The notes beneath the pieces are model-generated. The model worked only from the letters and a program-made list of their open reading frames with translations, was not told the origin of the DNA and made no database searches. From Malachius bipustulatus (lineage: Eukaryota; Arthropoda; Insecta; Coleoptera; Melyridae), in the NCBI GenBank assembly GCA_910589415.1, contig OU342635.1:15314001-15378000 (forward strand): a stretch of DNA of 64,000 bases, written 5' to 3'. Within the stretch, counting starts at the first letter, position 1. Each line of letters opens with the position of its first letter. Made by a program: the position numbers and the translations under genes. Positions 12,701-25,400 of this stretch are shown piece by piece.

Positions 12701-12811
12701 AGCCTCAAAGGCAATGCCGGTGTTACCATTAGTCCCAATCAGTTCAGGGTCTGTTTAAAACCCAGAGCGATGAAATGGGATTACCAGATCAGGCCAGTTG
12801 GAAGTCACTAA
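9727..12811 (+). CDS. Cyp18a1: CYP18A1, ecdysteroid 26-hydroxylase (five exons)
   Basis: Exons: 9727-10093, 10806-11194, 11284-11446, 11764-12028, 12415-12811. All introns are GT-AG and frames join without a gap to a 526-residue protein, close to the Drosophila CYP18A1 length. An N-terminal membrane anchor (~17-33) is followed by the PPGP hinge (46-49), so the enzyme should sit on the ER membrane. The I-helix AGMET is at 320-324, the ExxR motif is E377-R380, and the haem loop FGVGRRMCLG has its ligand Cys at 458. Family-diagnostic stretches include STRLGSQL, EEFTGRP, RRSSIVP and LARMELFLFF. CYP18A1 oxidises C26 of 20-hydroxyecdysone and inactivates it. It looks intact. The TATA box is at 9624. 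It converges on CYP306A1, the 25-hydroxylase of the same pathway. Assignment is by remembered family sequence, not by search. Confidence 0.95.
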
Positions 12812-12903
12812 TTAAAAGAAACTGTGGTGAAGAGAGCACGGTGACAGAAGACGATTCCTATATAAATAATTAAAAATGAAACAGGCACAGTACTTATACG
12901 TAT

Positions 12904-12909
12904 AATAAA
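12904..12909 (+). terminator. Proximal polyadenylation signal of CYP18A1
   Basis: AATAAA 93 nt after the CYP18A1 stop codon. It is the first canonical hexamer downstream and would give a short 3' UTR that does not reach CYP306A1. Confidence 0.45.
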
Positions 12910-13130
12910 CGAGCAAAAGACAACCAAGTTTAGATCTCCGACAAAAGATCGGCTGTGCATTAATAATGTGTTCATATTGTAGTTAGTTTTAAGTTTTACA
13001 CATATTACTAGTCAAATTTCTTTGTGTGTTTGTATATATTATTATTATTTGTAATCCTAGTTGCTATTTTTATTACTGTCTGATGACTTAAATTATTATA
13101 TTTGTAGAAAGAATAATTGGGATTGCATTT

Positions 13131-13191
13131 GTTTTATTTTATGTTTATTAACTGTACCATGTACCATGTTTTTATCCAGTGAAACTTTATT
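13131..13191 (-). terminator. Distal polyadenylation signals for CYP306A1
   Basis: Minus-strand AATAAA hexamers at 13133-13138, 13144-13149 and 13186-13191, 260-320 nt beyond the CYP306A1 stop codon. Use of any of them would make the CYP306A1 3' UTR overlap a CYP18A1 transcript that uses its distal signals. Confidence 0.35.
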
Positions 13192-13398
13192 AGAGATGTT
13201 CAATCGAAGCAGTCGATGGTGCTGTTAAACCATTTTCATCAACTATTATTATTGTTTTAATCGATAGTATTACAAACTGTAAATACCCTAATTATACTTT
13301 TTAATTCATCCTCGCTGTATAAATTATTTCAGAGTTCAAGACTATATGTATTATAGATTATTTTGTTATTTAAATCATTTTAACAGATATTGATTATA

Positions 13399-13436
13399 AA
13401 ATAAATCATAATTTTAAATAAAAATGCATTTTTATT
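13399..13436. terminator. Two-way polyadenylation cluster between the convergent genes
   Basis: Plus-strand AATAAA at 13399-13404 and 13417-13422 (for CYP18A1) and a minus-strand AATAAA at 13431-13436 (for CYP306A1, only 12 nt after its stop codon). The cluster sits at the very end of CYP306A1, so CYP18A1 transcripts using it would run almost to the CYP306A1 stop. Confidence 0.4.
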
Positions 13437-13448
13437 CATATCTTACAG

Positions 13449-16400
13449 CTATCGTGTGTCAAACTTTATTCTATGAGGCTTTGGTGTTAACGTTATCCCA
13501 CAATCGCCCACCAAATCGATTTCTTCAATAACGCTCAATTGAAACCGCTGCAAAATGCTAGCTCCAAAAAGGAATAATAGCATTCTCGCTAACTCATCAC
13601 CAACGCACATACGTTTACCTAGAAAAACTCAAGTATAAACCACAAACCAGTTATAAAATTTGTGCCCCTTACCTGCTTGAAAAGGTAGAAAAGCTTCAGG
13701 TTTTAACAAAACCTCCTCTTGAGATAAAAACCGCCTCGGATTGAAACAGTGGGGATCTTTCCAATACGCCTCGTTCATATGAATTGCCCACTGTAACGGC
13801 ACAATCATAGTACCCTTCGGTACATGGTACCCAGAAATATTACACGAATCCAAAGAACCATGCGGTATCCCCGTAGGAACTACTGATCGTATTCTTTGAG
13901 TCTCACATATGGAAGCTTCAAACAGTGGTAGTGACTCAAAATCGGTAAGGCTTGGCTCACGATTTTCTAATACCGATGAAATTTCTTCATAGACTTCTTT
14001 TTGAATGTCTTCGTGAACGGCCATAAAAAGTAAGTACCATCTACAAATTTTAGACTAACTCAGGTTGCTTGCAGGATATAGTTAATAAAACCTACCGCAA
14101 TGTTGTCAAAGTAGTATCCAATCCAGCTCCAAAAACGTCCGCCAGCAGGTGATAAAATTGTTCGTCGTTGTAATAATTTTCAACATCACTGCTACCTTCT
14201 CTTTTTCTCCTTTCAATTAAAAACGCTTGTATAAGGTTACCGATTTCACTCTGGCTAGAATTAGAGTCCGAAAATCGTTTCTCAACGTTAATCTTCTCTT
14301 CCTCAATAAGTTTCTTATAAAGCTCATGGGTTTTAACTTTGCCTTCTATTAAAAATTTCATTGTGTTATTGAATTTCGGAACAAATCTGTAGAGAAAGCT
14401 GCTGTTAGGTAATACAGTACGCACATGATCCGTTATGTAACTAATTTTAAAGTGAAAATTAAACTGAACCTTAAAAATGGAAGAAAATTCAGAGGTCCAG
14501 CCACTCCGATGTGTTTAGTACCCTCTTCTTGAAGATGTTGCAGCCACTTCCACGTCTCGTCGTCTCGAGACCAACTCCGTCCGAACACGAACATATTAAT
14601 CGCCGACCCCATGCAATGTCGTAATATATCCAGAGGATCGATGGCGTCGTCTTTACCCTCTTCTGCGATATACTGTAAAGATATTAATTATTTTGAGATT
14701 CATTTGGAGGTGGAATACCTACTAACCTTAACGCATTCTTTCGCGTAACTTAGAATCAAATTTTGCATTTTCTCCCTTTGCGAACCAATCTTTGAACCTC
14801 CAAATAATCGCAAGCAACCATGCACAAACTTTCTTTGATCCTTCCATAAATCTCCTTCCGAGCATATTAAACCTGTAAATGCAATAACTGTTAGTTGCAA
14901 GTGTCACGTATTTATTTAAAATAATAATTAGTAAATATAGACGTGGACAATTATTAGTAAATATGGGCGAAACAAAAAAATATCGAGATTTTTCGCAGGT
15001 TTCTGAAAGTAAGTCAATCAAGATATTTAGGATCATCATAATAGAAGGTGAAGTGCTAATTAATTTTTAATCCTATTCAACTCAAACTTGATAATTTTAT
15101 TCTTAAATTAATCCTGGAAACATGTTTACATTAACATAATGTACTATAATACGCCAAGAAAATTTACCATAAAGTGAAATAAATAATGGTGGTTAAATTA
15201 TATGAACGCAGGTATAAATAAATGTTTAAGTTGAATACGTGCTAAAAAAAAAACAAACACAGAAGATATCTGCCGAAAACACTCAAAATATCAAAATTCG
15301 CCAGATCTGTAATGTAGCTACTTATTATGCTGAGATAAGCGACTAAGCGAGTTAATTTCATGTACCTACGCAAGACTTTTGCTGTAAAAAACACACTTCA
15401 AAAGCTAATACACAATCGACTCTATGCCCTGTGAAATAATACAGGCTGTCCCATTTTAATGTCCCACCCCGGATAACTTTTGTCAGTGACCTTGAATCAA
15501 AAATTGTTTGCTACAAAAGTTGTACAACTTGGAGGGGGACACTAGATGGCACTAATACTTTTGACCTTGGGTACAAGGTTCAAGGTCATTCAAGGTCAAT
15601 TTTGTTTTTTTGAATGGAACTTTCTATTTTTGACATCGGCAATCGATTGCGCGTGAATAAATATGAGACTTTTATCTGAAACTTTTTTTCTGAAAACGCA
15701 AATTTAATCGACTTATGCAGCTTCCAAAATTAAAAATTTTTAAGCTTTGTGAATTTTTAACTCGAGAATGGTAGCTTTCTAAGAAAATCCGCCAGAGACA
15801 AAAAGTGCTTGGATTTCCGCAAGGAACCGTCACGAATTTTCTTGAACACAGGCGCTGAGAACAGAGTTTTCGTTAATTTTGAGCTGCTTGTACCGAATGA
15901 AAAATTAAACTTTTCTTGATGAAAAATCTAACTTGTGGTTCTCTTCTAAACCTCACCATTCTCGACTTGAAAATTCAAAAATTTTAAAATTTTCAATTTT
16001 GAAGGTAAATTAATTGAGAAAATTTGCGTTTTCAGAAAAAAAGTTTCAGACAAAATTCTCATATTTTTTCACGCGCAATCGATTGCCGATGTCAAAAATA
16101 GGAAGTTCCATTAAAAAAAACAAAGTTGACCTTGAATGACCTTGAACCTTGTACCCAAGGTCAAAAGTATTAGTGCCATCGAATGTCCCCCTCCAAGTTG
16201 TACAACTTTTGTACCAAACAATTTTTGATTCAAGGTCACTGACAAAAGTTATCCGGGGTGGGACATTAAAATGGGACACCCTGTATATAAACCATGTTTC
16301 AAGCAGCAGCTTTAATAATATTTTATTATTCCGAAAAATTTAAATAAATAAATAAGTAAATAGTATATTGCGTCACAAGGGCAGAAAATGAGCTTTTAAT

Positions 16401-19400
16401 TGCGAGCTTTCCAATCTTTCCATTTTTGTTGAACGATTCCCTAACATTTTTCGCACTTCCTTTGATTTTATAGTAAGTAAATTCATAAAAAATCCCTCTT
16501 GGAAGTCGATAGAATGTTTGTTATGCTATGTCACTGTTTGAGCTAGAAAATAATTAGAAATATTATTTTGCCTCCCTTGGTAGAAAAAAATCACTTTCGC
16601 GGCCATATTTGTTGCCGCATAGCTGAACTATAAAACCTTGAGTGATGCCCTAACGGTTTCGGCTAGAATACCATCTTCAGTGGCTTCGGGACTAGCCAAT
16701 TGTATTGAAACAGAACCATTTTAAATACGTGGTGAGCAAATATGGATAATTTAACAAATTTTCAAAAAAATTTCTACTCCAACTAAATGGTGTAAACCGA
16801 AAGAAAACTAGGCCAAATTGCCGAGGAGGGATAACTCATCATTTCCTTGAAACAGAATTGAACGGCCTTCTATCTCCCGAGGGAACGGGTTCTGTTTCCG
16901 ATTGGATAAATGATAAGGTTTTCACTGCTACATTGCGACGCGTTAGAACTCAAAAGAAATTCTCTAGGTCCCAAGTTTCCTAGCTCTCAAATCCTCATGT
17001 AATTCTCAAGGAAACGGACTTGGAAAGGGTGCTTCATTAATGGGATTCCATACCAGGGGGAATCACAGTAGAGGGGACATAACAGATCTCTTAGGTCGCA
17101 GTGACTCAATCACCCTCAATAATTACAACACAATACATAAATTGCATACAAAACAGTCACCTTATCACTCACTATGAGTTCGCTCAGGATCTTGTTGACA
17201 AAACTGAATTTTTTCCTGGATTTGTTCCAACTTGTTCCTGGAGTTGTTAAATGTTTTAACTTTGAATGTATGAACCTGTGAGTTTTAAGGATGCAACTAA
17301 ATCTTGTATCCGAAATGAGATTCTGAAATGGTAATCCGAGGTGGTAACTATGCAGTGTTCAGCTTCGTTTCCTCGGATAATTTGAGCAGCGACATGATCA
17401 AATGGAACAAAAAAGTCATTGGAAACCCATCAGTTACAGTGACCACCAAAATTTAAAAGACATATTTTCATTTTGTAAATTTCTTAAGGGCTTTAATATG
17501 CTGGGGGGTGAGATAAGGGTGAGATAAGGGGCTTCAGGGGAAGGCTGCGTAGGTGTGAAAGAAAGAGACACAAAGAGAAAGAAACTTAGATTGCACAAGG
17601 ATCTTGATAGAAGGTGGAGGAAAAGGGTACCCTCATCTGTTAAGGAATTGAGAGAAAATCGGCGACGACGGTGCAGAGTTCCCTAAGTAACGGATAAGGG
17701 CGCGGGTGAACTGAGAGTATAGGTATTCGGGGGTATAGGGCTCGGTGGGCTGGAAGAACTGCCTGGGAGAGAGTAAAACATACAGGCTCCATGGATGTAC
17801 AGGCAGCTTAGAGAAAGAGAGAGAGAGAGGTGTTGAGAGAGCTTTAAATTTGGTCACCAATGACAATGAGATAGAAGAGTGTTGAAAGAAAATATGACAG
17901 CATGCAGGGAAGCCAGTTACGAGAATCACAAGCAAACCTCCCAGTAGTGATAACCTGAATACCATGCAGTGGAAATTATTCCCATCAGTACTCACACCTT
18001 AATAAGACGCCGATTACGTCAATGATGAAAGACTCCATTTATATTTTAAGGCTCTTGGATTATTCAAACAATCTTAAGTAGCGTACTTAATTCAGTACCT
18101 AGGCTATAAATATAATCGAAGAATATTTGGCCAGTTTAACGTCTGCACAAGAAAGGGAAGCACATAGAACATAGAAAGGGAAAAATTTAAGAGAATGGTG
18201 GTTAGTAAAAACTAGCATGGGAAAGTCAACTGTTTTTTGCTTCGACTCAGACGTAAGTTTAATTTTTGTAGAAGAGCTGTGGACTTTTTTTTTGTTAACA
18301 TTAGACTGTTGAAAAGGTTTTTATTTGATAAGGAGGTCTTATTAATAGAGACTCTCCACAACTGTTTCAGATCAATTTGTAGAAAGTTTTGACATAGGAT
18401 TGAATAATTTGACTTGACTTCCTGTTTAAGAGCGGTAAGTAAAATAATTACTATATCTTTTTTTTAATACTAGCAACTGGTAAACAAAACTTACTGTCTT
18501 GGCAATAGACGCAAGTACAAAAAATCAAATAAAGTTGAAAACGCGAAAAAAATACAAGCAATTTTTTTACCGAATTTTTTATAGTGAAATTGGTAGGATA
18601 GTTTTTTTTTAATAATTTAGCTAGTATTAGTGTGAATTGTTTTCAAATTGTAAACGGCAATTTACAGTTCATAATAATAGAGGTAATCATTGTGTAAGAT
18701 TACATCAATTTTATCAGTTCATTAACATTAAAAATAGAAGAACTCCTTGGGAATGAGGAGTCCGGACATGTTCTGCATTCTGGATGTCCCGGCCTTGCTT
18801 CTCCGGTCGGACCTTCGCCGTCCGTGCCGGCCTAGACTGATAAATGATTCTAAGGCGAGATCACAGACGGGTCTTCAGACAATCTCCAGGTACGATGACA
18901 TCTTAAGGTGAACACCCTGAAGGTTCTATTGAAGAGGGTCTTCTAGAAATCCGTGGTTCAGGTCGTCTACCTTACTCGATAGTCAATTCATGTACGTGTG
19001 ATCTGAATCATCGTGAACTTTGTTCCCATGCGATCTATTTATCTTTCAACGTTCATCGAAGTTTTTTAAATGGAAATGAAAATATCGTTCGTCCCTTATA
19101 ATAGTTATATAATGAAGGAGCATCAATTTACGAGAGTCTATTAGAATTTGGACATTTAGATTTGAGATTGCGATCTAATATCTAAAATGCTTTACGCAGG
19201 TATTTGTAACTCCCATCAGTTACTCCGGAAGTAGGAATCAACTGAAGATTCTCATGTTAAATTGTACAATAGTAACGCGAATTAATCTGAGGTTAGTCAA
19301 ACTACAATCGAATAGTTATGCGAATAATTATGGGTCATCCCAGCTTTAATTTATAACAGACAGTGCCGAGAAAACTGTCAAAATTAATCTACATGATAAA

Positions 19401-22400
19401 ATTATCCAAAAAAAGACAGTGCCTATTTGACCATTTTTAACTTTGAATTTCATCTAACGAATTAGAGGAAATTGTTTTTTTTTCTTGATAACGGTTGCAG
19501 ATGCAAAAAACCATAGAAGACCAAAGAGTTTCAAAATAGATAAGAAAATTCATTTTGTATTTTAGAATCCCTGTATTTAGAAACCCAAGAATACCATATC
19601 GGCGCATCGCAAAAATTTCAGGGGGAAAAATGGGGGCAAAATGGGGGAAATTCAGGAAAAAAATCTCTCTGTAGATTCACACAACCATTTATCATGCCCA
19701 ATAATGTAAGTCCTCACCTGTATTCCAAATTTAAGCTGACAGATTTATGGGAACACCCTGCTGCACTCTAAACATTGGAAAGACAGTCGGAGGGAGTTGA
19801 AGGAGTTTAGATTTTTGTAGTTTTGTTATTTATTTGATTTGTGTTTTTTATCATTATTCATATAGTTTTGTTGTAATTTGGTAGTGTTATTCGTAGTTAC
19901 CGGATAAATCTTTATCCACTGCTTGAATTATAATAATTGTCCCTATTGCACCCTCAAAACGGTGGATTTTGATTGCTATGTATGTATGTATATTCGATTT
20001 TTTTTTTAATTTAGGGGTTGTATTGAAATATTTTTTCAATAGAATCCGTTAGAGAATGTTATAAACTATAATAAATGAATAAATTACGCACGTAACAAAA
20101 TTTGCATGAACGCTAAGAAAGTTTTTATTTATTAGACTTTTGCTCTAACCGCAAAATGACCTCACTGATTAAAATCGGCACCATCAGAACAGTTACAAAA
20201 ATTACCTAATGGAAGATTTTCAGATTCTGCGCTAGAAGAGACCCGTTTGCATTGATATTTTTACAAACGTCATTTGAAAGTAAATACGGCTGGAATTTCC
20301 ATTGTATATAGGTACAAGCACCAGCACCAGCACCAGCACCATCACCAGCACCATCACCAGCTCAAGACAATAACGATTTCACCGAAGTTTTATTCTTCTT
20401 GATTAAATCACTTTTGGATTGGGATTATCACGGTTACTTACATCACCGCACGTGCGTAAGTTGATGCCCTATAATCAACTTTTTAGATATTCACATCTCT
20501 CTGTAACGAATGGTTCTGTGAGCGATCGAAAATTATTGCATTGTATAGTAGTTACGCAAAAGTTCAATGATGGTCAAACACCTTAATAAAATTTAGGGTT
20601 CCATTCAATTTAACCATTTGAATAAAATTAAGAATACTGGAATACTTGTGAGAAAATTAAGATTCTGATGACACCATCGCTGTGGAAGTGTGCCATGGCA
20701 TAAACTAAGTTTACTCGAGTTGAAATGACGTTGTAGTGCGATTACGGGTTCTTGTCCAAGGATACCTAATTTTCAATAATTATTATTGTATAGATAATAA
20801 TAGCATAACAAAGAACAGAAATTAATTAACTCGATATTACTTATGAATTAGTTTAGCCACGTTTGCATACGATTGTAATATTATTTGTAGACTATTTATA
20901 CAGGGTGAGGCGCGAGAACCTTAGGACATTCATAAAGGGAAAAGCGACTATAATAGAAGTCTGAAAATTTGTAAATGCAAGATCTCAATTTCGATGAACT
21001 TGCCATCAACTTTCTTGTTTTTTACTGGACACCCTGCATAGTATTACATTTTCAGATTGTCTGAGAAAATGTAATAGCCAATGAATTTTAAAGTTGAAGT
21101 TTGTTGTTGTTGAAGTTGAAGTATAAAGTTGAAGCAACTTCCGCCAACTTTATATAGATCAATTTAACAAATAGAGCAAAAAATTCCTAATTCAACCATA
21201 CCAAAAAACACTTGTCTCCTAAAACCATGATTAACATCATTGAATCAATGGTTACCATGATGAAATTTAATACCATCGACGTCGATAATGGCATTAAATT
21301 TTCTGAATGCGGGCTCTAACTAGGGAGTGGACTAACTTTTCTCAGCCACTCCTGGGACATCCATGGAATGTGTAAAACAAATATGCTCTGACGAGGAGAA
21401 CCAAAAACTCGACCTCCAGGCAACTGAAGAAGCATGAAGATCGGTTCTAATCCGACTCCAAGAAACAGTTCGATTCCGCTGGAGCAGGAGGAGAAACAAA
21501 TCTCCCCTGAGAAAAAGGAAGACGAATAACCAGATGCAAAGGCCTGAAGGAAGAAGGAGAGTATCTACACACCAATCGACCTGATAGGCAGCTACTAATT
21601 TTTTGAGAGGGAAACAGTAGTCCCACCCACGGTTCATTTCAATCGCAGTTATTGAGGCCAGAAACCTCTTGGAGCGGTGACGACATTATAAACAGGGTGG
21701 TCATGTGCCATCAGCCCTGCGACGTCGAATTCTGGTTGGCAGTGATAGCCTCTTTTATAAGCAAAAAAAAAAAATTATGGGGCAATCTATGAAAACTTAA
21801 GATCAGAATATGGTTGCCGGTTACTGGAGTTGGCCCCCCTCAGATCACCTGCTTTTCGCCCATATCATCTAAGTTTACACGAACTTCCCGGGGACCCAGG
21901 GGCCAGTCCCGGGATTTTGGAACCAGTGCTTAGGTGTTCTTATTATCAGTTAAACCTTCGAGTTCTTGATTTGTAATGCCTTGACCTAAAAGATCAAGTG
22001 TAAAAATCAATCTTGTAGATGTATGTTAGCAATAAATACAAATGTTCGCGTATTGGGGCAAGTTAGATGAACTTCCTAGCTGCAATCCTCCAAACCGAGG
22101 AGTCGAGTTAACTTCTGGGGTAAAGTATTCTTTGGAACCAGATAGCAGATGCTCAAAAATTATTGCTGTTTCGCCCCCAAATTATGGGGTAACGTATACG
22201 ACGAATCTTAGCGATACTCGCAAAGAATCTACGAAGAAGATGTCTCAAACTAGCAGATTGGTTAATCGTCGGGGGAGGGGGAAGGCGGAGGAGACGGCGT
22301 CCAACAAATAACGTCGCACACTAATTTTCACCTGTCGCTGTACCGACACATTTCTGGACCTATAATAGTGGACCGATTCCCCAGCTACCTTTTGCAACAA

Positions 22401-25400
22401 ACTCCTACTGGCGTTTGGGCCGAGTGAGATACCAATTAATTTAATTCGGATTTATATTGTACTTTTATATGGGGATTCCTCAGCACATACTTTGTAAGGA
22501 GGAAGATCAGGTAGCTCGGGAGAGATTTTCTCACTCCGGAGGACCTGGATACATGCATTAACAACAGTCAAGATGGTCGGTTTCCTCAAAGAGGCTTATC
22601 TGATGGGGTTAATGTAGCACTACTCACTAGCACGACTATATGTGAGTCACAATAAACCTACGGTCGTATAGTGGGTCACAATGGCCCACTCAAAACAAAT
22701 CTAATCCAACCTAATCACCCTTTTAGGTCAGAATGGGAAGCAGCAACCTGCAAAAATTTGTTGCTTCCAATCAAGCAGGTGTAAGATCTTGCAATGCATA
22801 TAGCCAGCTGAAATTGTTGACCCTGTATTATATTATCAAGAATCAGCAAATATTTTCGGCAATTTTCAAACCTTCACATTCACTTAAAAAAAAAAAATTC
22901 AAGTGATACAATGCCATTTATCTCGAAAACGCGCAAAAATTTTCACATTTTGGTGACGTATTTTGGATACTGTGGCCCTTTTTCGGCGGTGTGGTAATTT
23001 TGAAATTTTAAGTTAGGATCCTTATTTTTTATTACAGATTCTATAGCTGACAATATGTAGGAAATTTCTCTCCCCTCCCCACTCCTTGTAGGTGGATCGA
23101 GAAGTAAATTTGAAATTTTGGTTAGGAACCCTTTTTTTATTGCAGTTTGGATCTTAGGACTTAAAAACACGTAAGGAATTGTCGGTAACATTTTTTGTCG
23201 ATTCATGACCGATGGCGGCTGTCATTGAATTTTTTTTTCTATTTATCTTATTATTGAAATAGAACGAAAAAAGTTAAATAAAATCTGAATCTGAATCTGA
23301 ATAAAATAAAAATCCGAATCTGCAATAAAAAATAAGGGTTTGTATTTAAAGCTTCCAAAGGTAACCCTCAAAAAAAAAAATCGAAATGTATCTCCTGTAA
23401 AATATGTCTACTCCTGTACTTCTACGTCAGCAAAATTTCATGAAAATTTTGAAACCGTTTTCGAGATATCGCGCATTGTAACGCTATAAAAAAACTCAGC
23501 CAGTATATTTTTTTAAATCCATTAAATGATATTTAGCGGTTAATATCTGATAAAACAAAAAATAAAACAACCTTTGGGTAGGTATATTAATAGAATTTTA
23601 ATTTTGACTAATTTCTATTATTATTGTTTTTTTTTTTTATAATCATTTACCAACCTAAAACGATAACATTATAGAAATTTTGATTATACTCATTATAACA
23701 ATGTTCAGACAGACAGTTCAAAGTTTTAAATTACGTAACTCACTTTTCTGTGAGGTAAACCTGTTTTTTATTTCTTTTTAGTTTGACCAATTTAATAAGA
23801 CTTACATGAACCACATTCAATTCTGCACACTACGTTGCTATATGTATCAGTATGCAGCAGTTAATTACGAATTAAGTTTTATTGGACAGTTTTTCTGTTA
23901 GGTAAGTGTTGTGATACAACTTTAGTTATTGTTGGTGTTAAGTTTTGCATCCATAAAGCAATAAGGTAAGGAATAATATACATATTTTATTATGTTGTTA
24001 AAATTTTTTGTGTTATTATAGCAACAATATATTTACCTACCTTATAAGAGTTTAAATTAATAACATTATTATTTTTTATGCGAACTGAAGAATTATTGTA
24101 ATGAATGTTAGTCTTTTTTGGATGCGAAATAACATACCTATACCGTTCCTAAAATATAATTTTCAAATAGCAGTAATCATCTGTCATATTTCTAGATCAC
24201 CGATTAATAATTCAATGCTATCTCAATCCCGTCAACGTTGAAATATCTCTTTGAGCACCTATAGCTACTTGACGGACAGGTGACAGTTACTTTATTCGAG
24301 GTGGTGAGGTTATGGTCGTGTAAGATTAGATTTGTCGTGAGTGGTTCATTGTGACACCTCCACTGCGACCGAAGGTCTATTGTGACTCACATCTGATCGT
24401 CCTACATCAACCCTATATCCTATAGCAGGCCAGCCTCCTTGAGGAAGCTGACTATCTTGATTATGGGGAGTGTATCCATATCCTCCGGTATGAGATATGA
24501 GATGCTGGAGATATCCATATCCAGTATGGCCATGAATCCAGATCAGAGTTACTTCGTTGCTCCTTGCTAGGTCATTAAGAGTTAATTGATAATTCCAAAC
24601 TAACTTGGACTTGCAGTGGCTGGAGCTTAGAGCTTTTAGAGCCACTTTGGCTCTCTGAAAATATATTTTTTGATCTGCGTTGGCAGTGTAGCTCTGCCAT
24701 AGAGGCATAGATTCCTGCCTGGAATCGCTAGACAAGCTTGTCTGTGTAGGCTAGAGAGCTTTGTTTTGGCTATGATCTGCTGGCCTTTTGACCACCAAGC
24801 GGTACTGCCATATGCAATCTGACGACCATTACATAAAGCCAGTATATTTGTTTAGGTCCAATTCTCCATGTTTTGTCATAGATCCTTTTACACGTGCACA
24901 AGGAGAGTTTGGCTCTGTGTATTACTCTTTCCAGATGGAAGTTTCAAGTAAGCTTTTAATCCAGGATAGCTCCAAAGTACTCGTGTAAGTTATAAAAAAA
25001 AACGCTAGAAAAGTAAGAAATCATTACTTTATTTTATGGGGGATTTAATTCTCAAACTTTTATTTTACTTGTAATTTTTCAAAAACCTCTGGTCAAGTTT
25101 GACATTGAATGTAAAAGCCAACTTTTGAGTTTACGATTATTTTAAATAACACAACTGCAATTTTTTTAGTTTTTCGGGTTTTTGTTGCACTCACTGTCAA
25201 TAAATGCTCTTTGTAAACTCACAACGTGTACCAAATTTTTCAGGTTTCTCTAAGTTCAAATATAACTGAGATATTGATTATATTCGAGATTTTTTGAAAC
25301 TCCCACTTTCTGTTTGACACGTTCCTGCTTTGTGTGGGTTCTTATGCGAAACAGCCTGTACTTAATAGAACTCGAGCAATTTTGACCTACTTCCTACCTA

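Noticed and set aside
16655..16680. CTGAAGATGG...GCCGAAACC as a third hammerhead ribozyme
   Set aside because: The invariant CTGATGA is changed to CTGAAGA and I could not close stems I and III, so it is at best a decayed copy.
17633..17995. 120-codon minus-strand frame with a hydrophobic N-terminal segment that looks like a signal peptide
   Set aside because: It overlaps GA-rich low-complexity sequence in a likely inserted block, has no recognisable domain, and nothing suggests an independent promoter or splice signals.
19330..19762. A possible degenerate CATCCCAGCTTTAAT...GGGAACACCCTG element
   Set aside because: The supposed ends match only loosely and no TA duplication or arm similarity could be established.
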